Shown in pieces: positions 43,847 through 55,100 of a stretch of DNA of 64,000 nt (position 1 is its first letter; each line of letters opens with the position of its first letter). Source of the DNA: Symbiotaphrina buchneri (taxonomy: Eukaryota > Ascomycota > Symbiotaphrinales > Symbiotaphrinaceae). The stretch is from positions 62,001 through 126,000 of the forward strand of contig BCIG01000001.1 in NCBI GenBank assembly GCA_001599915.1, in the 5' to 3' direction. Position numbers and translations under genes: made by a program. The notes beneath the pieces were generated by a model. That model saw only the letters and a list, made by a program, of their open reading frames with translations, did no database searches and was not told the DNA's origin.

Positions 43847-46800
43847 ATGCAGCAGCATCGCAAAAGTCGCTGGTCTTCGCGTAGTCTGTTTGGGTCGAGA
43901 AACACAAGCAAGTCTGGATTACCGGACCTCGATGGGGCCATATACGAGCGGCGGAATCCTGGAGGATCGGCGATGCATATTGACCTGCCTGTCTCTGGTG
44001 GGAAGGTGTCCCGTCTGAAGGGCCAGAGGAGATCACGACTCAGTCGAAGCGGCTCCAAAATACTCTCCTACTTCTGGCCTGGGAAGAGGACAGGTACTTC
44101 AAGTGTGACTGCCTATTCAGTGAAACCATACTGACAGGATCACCTCACAGGAACAGATAGTCAAGCTACGGCTGTACCTGAACCCATGAGTCAAGAACGT
44201 GCAATAGCTCTTGCTATAGCCCGCGATGCTGCTACGCCGGCCAGTAGAACTGATGGCGCTATTCAAGACATATACCAGTGGCAGAACATGGTCCAGCAAG
44301 GACCGTTGACCCACACTTCTTTTGCTAACACTGAACTGTCTCTACCTCCCCGTCTGTCAAGCCGAAGCAGGCAGTCGCAGGCTAGCCCGAACGCGCCTGA
44401 CGGCCTTCGACCACTGCGCCAGGAACCAGTTCGCGCAAGGAACGGTGGCGGTTCAACATTACACCATAGCGCATCTTCACCTAGTCTCCCTCAGCGCATC
44501 TCCCACAAGCTGTCTAAGCCATTTCTTCAGCCAACGGTGGTCCACCGTCCTAAACTTCGATCAAGGCCAAGCACAAAGTCTCTCCAAAGTACCTCAGAAG
44601 GCCTGGCTTTCCCCGAGATGGCCAGCAGTAGCCCGACTGCATCATACCCTTCAAGCTATATTGCAAGCGGAAAAACATCTACTATAGAAGCATCGTCGAC
44701 AGCAGGAACGTCGGTCACGTCCGATGAACTGTTCAATATGAGTCAACATGTCTCGACAGTAGCTACTCCGACCCTATCAAGGCCGAAGAGTCTACCAATG
44801 TTGTCGGATGAGAAGCCTTTGACTCCTATTCAGGAGATTCCAGTCATACCGTCGATAAAGACCGTCGAGACCACTGCAACAGCGAAAATATTTTTTGAGA
44901 CCAATTTCAATCAAATTCTCTCCGTGCCCGCCCTCCACGATCTCAACGGCGCCGTCAACTGGAAGCCAGACTGAAAGATGAGCCTTTGACGATGGAACAA
45001 CGGTTTAGGGAACGACAGAAATTCATCCGTCAGGAGAGTGAGTACTTGCGGCAGATGCGTGTCTTGAAATCCCGGGGTGGAGGCAAAGATGACGACAAGG
45101 GTATCACAGTCGCCGGGTTTGAAGTCGTAAAGGTGCTTGGGAAGGGCAGCTTTGGAGTCGTCCGTTTAGTGAGACAAAGTGAAGACCAGAGGGCGACGAG
45201 CCATGCCGTCACGGAAGGCGACCCGCGATCGTCAACAAATAATCTGCTTATCAGTAAAGGGGGCCCAGCAGCGGGAGATGCGAAGATTTTCAGCAACCAT
45301 GCCCCAGGTAAAAGGGTCTATGCTATGAAAGTCATACGGAAGTCTGATATGCTGCGAAATAGCCAGGAAGGTCACATCCGTGCAGAACGAGACTTTCTAG
45401 TGGCATCTGAGGGCTCAAGATGGATTATAGCTCTCATTGCATCCTTTCAAGACTACAACAATCTCTACTTGGTCATGAACTTCATGCAAGGCGGCGACTT
45501 CCTCGGACTTCTCATTCGTAAGAACACACTCAGTGAGGAGGTCACCAGGTGGTATCTCGCGGAAATGGTTCTCTGCATCGAAGAGTCGCATGCCCTCAGA
45601 TGGATCCATCGTGACGTGAAGCCGGATAATTTCCTCATTGACGAATATGGTCACCTCAAGATTTCAGATTTCGGCCTGGCATTTGATGGTCATTGGGCGC
45701 ATGATCAAAATTACTTCAATTCTCATCGCCAAACATTGATGGACAAACTCGGTATAGAAATAGATGGAGATAGCCTTGACCGCAAGGAAGCAAAGGTAGC
45801 AGCTGCGGCCATGCAGCTTGCCAATGTGATCAATGGGCGTGAGCACAACGAAGCTCCCGCGAAGAATCTCGAGGAAATTCCAACAGAACCTATCTTAGAC
45901 CGGAGGAATCAATTCGAAAACAGAAAAATGGCCCGTAGCGTGGTGGGTACAAGCCAGTACATGGCTCCCGAAGTTATCAAGGGCGAATTGTACGACGGTA
46001 GATGCGACTGGTGGAGCATTGGGATCATTTTGTATGAAGTAAGTTCGAATGTCGTGAGCCATCCCGAGTTACGCTGAATCCATGCAGTGCTTGTTCGGAT
46101 ATACTCCCTTCTGCTGTGACAACCGGCAAGATACAAAATGGAAGATCCTGGTAAGACGGCTTATCGCTGGATATTCGCACCTGCTAATGTATGCCATCAG
46201 CAACACTCAACAAGCCTGACATTCCCTTCCGATAAACAGATATCTAAGACTGCGGCACATCTCATCGGAAGTCTCCTACAGGAAAAGGACAAGCGGCTCA
46301 CTGCAAGGAGATATTTCCAGAATGATTACAAGGTCACAGACATCAATGGACACTTGGTATACTCGGGTAAGGCGGACATGTATTGTACGAACTATGCCGG
46401 TCAGTTTGTCTACCCAAATGATGCAGCAGAGATCAAAGCACACCCATTCTTCAGAGGCATCCGGTGGGACCGCATTCATCTTATGAGGGCGCCATACGTG
46501 CCGAAGTTGCAAAGCGCAGAGGACACTAGATATTTCGACGAGGATGAGCCCATCAGTGACATTGATGATGCTAGCAGCTATGCCAGCGCAAAGGAAGATC
46601 AAGAAATTGCACTAGGTGGAGATGGGCAAGACGATGACCGGAGATACGACGAAGCGAGTTTGAGCAAGACAGCCGGGGAAATCATTCAGGCAGAGCAGGA
46701 CAAAGCTACGCCTACGGGTGTAGATTTCAAATACAAGAAAAAGAAAGTGAAGAAGCGGCCTCGAGACAAAGTGCTCAGAGACAAAACGGTAAGCCGCCAG

Positions 46801-46944
46801 GTTATGGCCATAAGAAAGAGGGGTGCGTTTATTGGCTACACCTGGAGAAGACCAAGGACATGGAAATGGGAAGAGGAGGAAAAGATCAGATTGGAACGAA
46901 GTCGGGCTTCTAGGCGGAGAAGTAAGCTCCCGAGTATCTCATAA
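43847..46944 (+). CDS. AGC-family Ser/Thr kinase, NDR type (one apparent missing base)
   Basis: Exons 43847-44093, 44151-46038, 46088-46150 and 46201-46944. The first 350 residues are Ser-rich. A basic helical segment R-R-R-Q-L-E-A-R-L-K-D ... R-Q-E-S-E-Y-L-R-Q-M-R-V-L-K matches the MOB-binding N-terminal region of NDR/LATS kinases. The kinase domain has L-G-K-G-S-F-G-V-V, A-M-K-V, H-R-D-V-K-P-D-N, D-F-G and M-A-P-E-V, with an insert of about 45 residues before the VAIK lysine and one of about 85 residues in the activation segment, as in NDR kinases. The frame changes once between 44899 and 44971: upstream reads frame 2, downstream frame 1, and no GT-AG intron bridges it. One extra base would give 980 residues. 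Likely causes are an assembly error or a real mutation; all catalytic residues are intact. Confidence 0.87.
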
Positions 46945-47703
46945 GGCGGCTGGTTGATCGGCCCGCTGAAAGAATACTCGTGCTATGAACTGGGACGGGA
47001 AAGTCGACAGAGACCTGGCATTCAGGCGTCCCGGTGATGTTTCTGTCGCTCGTCATATTTGACTTGAACGAGCCTGCTTCATTTGATTGCACTCGGAGAT
47101 GAACCAATCCAACTTTGGTGTACATTAAGACTTTGGGCTTGTTTATACACTCTTTATCAGAATTGGACGAGTTCGCACAACCTTTGAAGACTTAAAAGGC
47201 TCCCAAAAGCTCCAAGGCGAGAAAACACCCGCGGTTGGTTGCATGTATGCACTCTGACAATGATCTGGTTAGTATCTGACGTATGGCGCGCCTTACAACA
47301 AGGACCCGCAGATGCTAGTATTCAACTTGAACTGCTACTTGATAAACTTCCAATGGCATTGGTAGAGAGATGCTGCACCAGATACCATGTAACACATCTT
47401 ACGTGATCCTGTCATGCATAATGGTCGATAACCCACTTACAGGATGCAGCCCAGACAGGGAACATGGGCAGAATCTCACCAGCAGGAAAGGATGACTGCA
47501 CATGCCTCCGGACCTCCTTTACGCAATTGCACGCACACTGGCAAAGACGGAAGACGAAGCTGCCGCTGGAACTTCCATTGAATATGCTATATGGAGCCTG
47601 TCCCTGCTTCTACCTCCTCCATTAGCACAAGAAATGTTGTGATTTCCCTCGTCGGTCGACAATTATATCCTTCTTCCAAGCAGTCCCACTCCCTCCTTCC
47701 AAC
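46945..47703. other. Tandem intergenic region
   Basis: 760 bp between the kinase and hydrolase genes; C/T-rich just before 47704 (about 47600-47700), consistent with a leader. Nothing else is recognised. Confidence 0.5.
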
Positions 47704-48671
47704 ATGAATATCCTCGAGAAACCTACTCTAATCCTCATCCCCGGCGCATGGCACACGCCCGCACACCTCGCTCCTCTCTCAGACCGTCTACGGGCACAGT
47801 CCTACCGGACTCGCAGCGTGCACCTCCCCTCCACAACCACCGTGCCAGGCGTCACGTCCATCACGCCTGACGCCTCCGCCGTGCGGAGCGTGATCGTAGA
47901 AGAGCTCGACACCGGACGAGATGTAGTGCTGGTGTGCCATTCTTACGGGGCGATGCCGGCGTGCGATGCCGTGCAGGGGCTGAGGAAGGAAGATCGTGAA
48001 AGGGAGGGGAAGAAGGGAGGGGTGCTGGCGCTGGTGTTCATTGCGGGGTTTGTATTGGATGTGGGCGTCACCCCACATCAGGGGTTTGGAGGCGATTTGA
48101 GCTGGTTTGATTTCAAGGTATGCATTTATATTGCCCCTGAATTCTTCTCCTCAGCCAGAGAAACCCCTTTATTTGCATCCGAGATAACCCTTTTCCTGCC
48201 TTTTTTCCTTATTCAACCATTTTCTCTCCACACACGCACAAACAGACTCCTTTCCCTCTCCTCCTCATGCAAACCAATCACAACAAAATCATAAAACTGA
48301 CCGCCAACCATCCGCTTTTCCAGCCGGACAATATCCTCCTCCCCCTCACGCCAGAGAAATACTTCTACAGCGACCTCTCCCCCGACGCCGCCGCGCACTG
48401 GGCCTCGAAGCTGGAACACTTCTCGCACGGCTGCTTCACCAGCGCCATCGCGTACGCGGCGTGGAAGCACCTCCCCGTCTACTATATCGCCACGCAGGAC
48501 GACATGACGGTCCCGTACCCGATGCAGCAGGCCATGCTGCAGGCGGCGGAGCGGGAGGGCGGGGAGTTTGAGGTGCTGATGTTGAAGAGTGGGCATTGTC
48601 CGCATCTGTCCCATCCGGATGAGGTGCTGGCCTTTGTAAGGCGGGCTGCGGGTGAGACGGGAGGGGAGTGA
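47704..48671 (+). CDS. Alpha/beta-hydrolase fold protein (AB-hydrolase 6 type)
   Basis: Exons 47704-48117 and 48324-48671 give 253 residues. L-I-P-G-A-W-H-T-P at residues 10-18 is the oxyanion-loop start. C-H-S-Y-G near residue 80 carries the nucleophile serine, Q-D-D-M-T-V-P the acid and S-G-H-C-P-H-L-S-H-P the catalytic histidine, so the triad is complete. The family covers small esterases and lactonases with similarity to plant methylesterases; the substrate is not predictable. It has no signal peptide and is probably cytosolic. The 206-nt intron is long for this window and pyrimidine-rich. It converges with the tyrosyl-tRNA synthetase gene at about 115 bp. Confidence 0.88.
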
Positions 48672-48787
48672 GGGTGCGGCCAGGAGTGGACTTTCGGGTG
48701 GTGGGGCGTTAGCATGGTTTATCATCGTATTGTTGTTTTTTTATGATTCATGAAGGTTGTGCGGCTCTATGCGTACATATAGCGTCT

Positions 48788-50158
48788 CTATGAAACCTCC
48801 TTCTTCTCGACCTCCAGCTTCTCCAACGCCGCCTCTACTCCCGACGTGACACTGACTTTTTGCGCACCCTCGCCCTTGACGGAGCCATCTGCCTCGGCCA
48901 CGACGCCGTTTGCGCCCTCCTTGCCCGCTCCGGGGTGTCTGGTTCCCTTGTCCTTGACCTTCTTTTTCTTCTTTTCCTCCGTCGGCGGAGGTGGGTAGGC
49001 GAGCTTCTCGATCTCTTGGAACCCGGCTGAGCCCTGGAATTCTGCTTGAATGGGTGCCAAGACATCACTCAGGGCAGCAGAGACACCTGCTTTGAGGAGT
49101 TGAGGAGTGAGCTGCGGTAATGGTCAGCAGATGCATTTCGAGGTGGGAAAGAAGATGGAAGACTAACGATATCGGCGACGTAGTCCTGCTTCAGTTGTTC
49201 GATGTTCGAGTAGACTAAGGGCTCGCCTTCGCCTTCCCGTCTTTCAAAGACAATCTCCGGTTTGCCATTGTTCTTTAGGCTGCTGATCGGCAGCAGGACA
49301 TACTCAACAAAAGAAATGATTCCGTTGCCCTCGACTTCTTTGGGAACAGCATAAGCCTTCCTCAGCTTCTTCCGCACGGCATCCGGTCCGTCCAGCAAGT
49401 CGATCTTGGAGTCTGGGTCGGACGCCGACATTTTTCCCCCTGCAAGACCAGGTACCATGGGGCTCATCAGATGTGCCCGCTCCTTGTACCCTATCCGCGG
49501 CAGCTGCTCGGTTGCCAGCGCAAAGATCTTCCGCTGATCCACACCACCAAACTGCGCATCCACGCCTAAGTGTTCCTCGTCCAAGGCCTGCATAAGTGGG
49601 TAAATGAGCCCACTCAGCAGCGGGTTCGAGACCTGCTTGACCACCTCTGCACCCGCTTTCTTCGCGTCGTGTTCCGTGACTACCGAACTCATGCGGAAGA
49701 GATCCATTGTGTATTTGGCAGACAGCTGGTAGCTAGAGCCCAGAACGAATTCCAGTCGCTCAATTGGCACATTGAGGGCTCTAAGGGTGGCTGTGATGAC
49801 CAGCCTGTAGTACTTCGCACGGAAATTGATGAGCTCGATGGGCGCTTTCAAATTGTCCAGGAAACCATGGATATCAGCCAAGAGGATTTTGACAGTGCAA
49901 CCGGCTCGGAGGAAGTGTGCCAGCTTCACCATTGGTACGAAGTATCCGCAGTGAGGCCGCCCAGTAGTTGCAGTCCCTGCGAGAGTCAATGTTGGTTGAG
50001 CACTGACATTTGACAGCCGAAAATGGCGAACCTAAGTAGATGACCAGTGGCCGCTTCTGTTTGTAGATGACATCTTCAATAATGTCTTCACGCAGAACCT
50101 CACTAAGATTCTCCTTGATCAATGCGATCTTCTCCTTGGGGTCTGTGATTTCCGCCAT
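48788..50158 (-). CDS. TYS1: Cytosolic tyrosyl-tRNA synthetase
   Basis: Exons 50158-50032, 49976-49168 and 49111-48788 give 419 residues. The class I signature is R-P-H-C-G-Y-F-V-P (HIGH-like) just after the first intron, with the second signature K-M-S-A-S. D-A-Q-F-G-G-V-D-Q-R-K-I-F is the conserved tyrosine/tRNA region of archaeal-eukaryotic TyrRS. The last 70 residues form a Lys-rich extension (E-K-K-K-K-K-V-K-D-K) with a Gly/Ala/Val/Glu-rich tail, slightly longer than in yeast. It charges tRNA-Tyr in the cytosol. The gene is transcribed divergently from adenylate cyclase. Confidence 0.94.
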
Positions 50159-52117
50159 GGTGGGGTAAGACAGGCCTCAAGAGGAGATCTGAGGAATTCT
50201 GACGATCCCGGTAACTCGAAGACAGGGGCAATCGATTGACAATAGTGCCCACAGGCGGATCGCAGGCCGAAATTGCTTTCGAGGTCCTGACCGGGGCGTT
50301 GGCTGCGACTGCTGGCTGACTGGAGTATCGTCACACAAAAGTCTTGAGGATGAGTTGCAGATTGACTCAAACGGTTTCGACCAGTCAGCATGTGGCAGGC
50401 GGTGAGGGGACTTGGTGAATGACTAACGTCTGATTAAGCGACATATTCTCTGTACTTGGAGCACTCTCTATCGGGCCAGCAGGTAAGGCAGCGTCTCCTC
50501 ATTTATTGTCATGTCGATAAGATGGTATCGAAGCAAGGTTTACGGACTTTGATGATCAGTAGGGATGGGCAAGACCATCTCTGGTGCTAGGCACCTTAGG
50601 TTGGAAGTTCGAGAGGAACCATTCGATAACAGATGCAGCACCTTAGGTATTTAAGCAGGCCGCGATCAAACCAAACCGGTAGTCGCAGAGTGAACAGCAG
50701 AAATAGTCGTCGTTGGGTCACCAAGAGAAAAGATGCCTCAACTGCGCCGCCTTGCAGTCTCCTGAAATCGCGCATAGGGTGTCTATGCTTGAACCTGAAC
50801 AATAAAGCACTTATTGGCTGTCTACATCTTCAAAGGATGGAGAGGGAAAGCAGCTCGCTTTTCTCGCCAAAATCAACCAAACAGATACAATGGTTTAAAA
50901 AGCCGGCAAGAGGGCGGCAGTTCTTGTACCCTGGCCGTATCCATGAACCCTGACATTTTTGCCGTTGAACCCTTCCCAAGCCATGGTGACGGTTGGCAAT
51001 CCCGGCACAGCCCAAGCTATCGGATTTGTGCTAGGATTACTAGTCTGAATTCTACTCAGGGATAAGTAAGGTAGTAGATGTTTACGGTTGCTGTCAAATG
51101 GATCCAGCAGGAAGGGAAAAATGCCAGATATCTGGTGGCTTGGGTGTTGTTTCATCTGGTTTGGGATATCATGGGAATGCTGACCAGCCCGCCTCGTCGA
51201 TGTTAAGCAGTTCTGTATCGACATCTCCCCGCTCCTGGCTTAGCGGCGCCGGGTGGTCATAGCTGCTGCACAGTGCTGTCCCAACTCGGTCGGCACGCCT
51301 GCATACCACGACGTACGGTAGATGGAGTACATGAGCCTTAACCGCGCGAATTTGCTCTGGCAGACCGTACCACCCAGTACAGTACATGTACATTTCATTC
51401 GTGCTCAATCACTGGTTGCTGGATTCGTACTCATGTGAACGGACTTACTCGGTGTTTCTTTGTCTTTCCCGTCTTGCTGTGCCATCTTGTCGGCTTTCCG
51501 GGGACCAATCATCAACGGGGAAGAGGACTCGATCCTTACGAGATACTCAAAGAGAGGGTGGCGCCCCATGATACCGTGATCGACCGCATGCTCGTGACAA
51601 TGGATCATATTGAATATTTGGGATTTTTGAAGATTGTTCTTCAATTTCTTCGAGTTGCTGATTTGCTGATCTTCTGTGCATCACGGCATCACCGCATCAC
51701 CCTTGGCCATGCCCTCGGCTCGCTAAAGCAGAAGTGGTAACGTTGCAAGCCAAGGCGAATTAAACGCATGGTGCCCTTGTAGTACGCGGTAGCCCGTGCT
51801 CTCCGGGGCGAGTCCGACGCTTGAGGGAACGGGGGTGAACCACCTACCACAGAGTGGCCTGCCTCAGCCCGCATGCACTTGCACTAAACCGGAACTGCCT
51901 CGACCCAGAGCCGTCGAACCAAGCCGACATTCTCTCTGCAGCTTCCTTCAAGCTTCTGTGCCTTCATTATCACCATCATCATCGTCGGCGCCATCGTCGC
52001 CCGGACCGCTCGACATCCCGGTGCCCCGGTCAACGTCTTCTTGCCCCGAGCGTGCCGTCTGAGCTCGATTGCATCCAACACACATGGCGGGTCATTGACC
52101 GCCGTCGGCCCTTCACC
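50159..52117. promoter_or_regulatory. 2-kb bidirectional intergenic region, TyrRS and adenylate cyclase
   Basis: This is a long divergent spacer. It holds the TyrRS promoter near 50159 and probably a long adenylate cyclase leader on the right, where 51890-52060 is C/T-rich with CATCAT/CGTCG microrepeats. Variants of the CCTTAGG motif occur at 50590 and 50640. No coding gene is recognised. Confidence 0.5.
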
Positions 52118-55100
52118 ATGGTCGGGGAGCAGCAGCAGACCGTCAACCAACAGAGACATGGCTCGGCCGCCAGCTCGGGAGCGGAGAGTCACAAATCCGA
52201 AGACACTGTGACGGATTATTTCGCTGCATCTCCTGTGGGGCAGGGGCGGCGGAGCTTTGGTGAAACCGATCAGTAAGTCTGCCTTTGTTTCCTCGAGTCC
52301 TGTCAATGTCCGGACCAGAGCATCCCGAGACGACAACACCGAGGTGAATGAAGGATGTTCAATGTACGCAAACCTAGCTGGACACTTTCTTCTGGTTTAG
52401 GTTGAGGACGTTGGATACACCGGGATGGACAAAGTGAGACGGTGTGGTAGGATGGGTTGAAGCGGCGAGCCGCAAACCTCACTCCGAAGCCTGTCTCCTT
52501 GGGAGTATTTGCGATGTCTCTGGCCCGGACAGGGGCTCACATGTCGCGCCTCGTGCGCAAAGACTCGACAATCGGCGATTGTACCATACTGTGTCATACA
52601 GACTAGCTGACAATACTCCGCATTCGCGGAAATAGGCACAATAGGGAGGACTCAATCTCGCCTGGCTCCGTGCATGGCCTGAGCATTCCTTCATCTTATA
52701 AGACGGCTTTGAATGATCGAAAATTACCAGGCGTCTTTGGAAACCACCGCCGGGACCTTGCAGTCCTGCAGACTTCCGAAGGAGAGCCGCCATCCAAATC
52801 CCGTCAACCCCCGACGACATTATTGCCAGGAGCGAAAGATAGAATGTGGGGATCGAATGGATCCGCCAGGAACATGCCCTCGAGTGTCTTCCCCAGCGAT
52901 TTCTTGGATGATCCATCCGATACGTTTGCCTTCGGGCCGCCTAGAGCTGGCAGACAGGGTAGTAATGCGGAAGTTTGCGATGCTGGACAGTACCAAGACG
53001 ATAGGCGACCTTCGGCAGCCAGCATAAATACTGCAAGCAGTTCCGGATCGAAATCGAGCATCGGCAACTTCCACAAGAAATTGACCAGCTTTTTTGGCGA
53101 GGATCTCAAATCAGGGACGTCGCCTCATGGTTCAGAGGCCAGTCTGCAGTTACAGGACAAGGGTAGCAAGGATCAACAGGCTCATGCTCATCGAGATCGG
53201 AATAACTCTCTTAGAAGGGAGAATAGCACTGACGACCGAGTTCCGTCACCGACAAGCACACGGCCGCACACACCGCTGCCATCCAGTGAGGTCACTCCGT
53301 GGGTGTTTCAAGACCCTGAGGATATACCCAAATATGGCGAAGCACCTGTTAATGGGGACCTCAGTGGCCCGGATCGGCAGAGATTCGTTCGGGAAAAGGA
53401 GGCCTCTAGCCAACGTGGAACTGCTCCGGTTAGCTCACACCGTTCACACCGACTCCATTTTCCGGGACATAGGCACAATAAAAGCAATGAAGACAGTGCC
53501 AAGGCCAGTCAAAAAGAACCCGTTGTTGACACACGGCGCCCAAAGACCAGCCGAGAACATTCGGCATCAAACCTCAGGCATCTGAAGGAAGTTGTACCAT
53601 CAGCAATGACATCTCGGACAAGTCTGGCTCCTCGATCAGGTAGTCCAACCCCTAGTGTAAGTAGTGGCCTCGGAAAGGACAACTATGATGGAACAAAATC
53701 AGCCCAGTCGTCGGCCAAACGGTCCATATTCGAGAAGCTGAAGCGGAAGCCCAAAGACGAACGCGACATGTACTCATTATCAAGTCAACCCGGATCAACA
53801 CAAGCATTCCATGACCCGTTTGCCAAAACAGCCAGGCAATCCGAAAGACGCAGGACAAATACCTCCTCGGGTGCAGAAAGCCCGCTCACTGTGAGCACTT
53901 CGGACCGGGTTAAGACCGATAGCCAATCGAAAAAGGAAGGTGTCCGGCCACATTTGACTACACGGTTAACAAGGGCTCCTAAAAGGGGACAGAGTGTTGA
54001 CCCCTCGATGAGCGTGGATAGTGATGCAAAAGGCGCCACCGGTGCTTCTAATCTCTTCCTCGATTTGGATCTTTCGCATATGGAAGGCATCATCAGTCAA
54101 CCTCCAGCACAGACCCCGCCTGATGGAGGCATATTCCTCGGTGGCCCTCCTGGTGCAGAGCCTACGAAGCCAGATGATTTAGGTGATAATGCCGCATGGG
54201 ATGCACCTGATAGTTGGGCTGTCAAGAAAGTCGGGGATGAAGCGCTGCAAAGACTGCGAGAATTGGACGACTCTGGCCTCCCGGGAATCGATGAAGGAGT
54301 ACCATATTGTATTCGTATATTTCGCATCGATTCCACGTTTGCAACATTGTCTGCCCAGCTCAACAGCACTGTTGCTGAAATCCTTCATCAATTGGGAAAG
54401 AAGTCGTTTCTTCAAGATGATCTGGGCAATTACCAGATAATCATGAGGAAGCAGGATCTACAGAGACCCTTGGAACAGTCAGAGCGACCTATATTCATCC
54501 AGAAGCGGCTACTTGAACAGGCCGGTTATCAAGAAAAGGATCACATTGAGGAGGTTGGACGGGAGGACAACAGTTACCTCGTCCGATTCACCTTTGTACC
54601 GACGAAGCTTAGTGGGTACTATAGCCTTGACAAGGATCCCGGCTTCAGCAAGACGCAGAAGTTCAGCCATGTTGATTTATCAGGCCGTAATCTCATCACC
54701 ATCCCAATTGCGCTGTACCAGAGAGCCACGGAGATCATCACCTTGAATCTTTCTAGGAATTTAGCGCTTGATATTCCGAAAGACTTTATTCAGGGGTGTA
54801 CCAACCTTCGGGAAATTAGGTTCACCAGCAATGAAGCGTGGCAACTACCAAAAAGTTTATCCCTGGCGAGTAGGTTAACTGTGCTGGATATTTCCAATAA
54901 CAAGCTGGAGCAGCTCGAACACGCTGAACTGGACCGGCTGCATGGACTCGTCAGCATAAAAGCGGCCAACAACAAGTTGACAAGCCTACCAGCTTCATTC
55001 GGCCAGTTCATGTCATTGCGGAGTTTGACTGTCTCTTCCAACTATCTCGAGACAGTCCCTGCCTGCATATGCAACCTCAAATCTCTTGTAGATCTGGACT

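Noticed and set aside
44886-44898. Programmed -1 ribosomal frameshift at the T6 run in the kinase gene
   Set aside because: The heptamer does not fit X-XXY-YYZ, and the -1 frame meets a TGA immediately after the T run, before the frame change needed.
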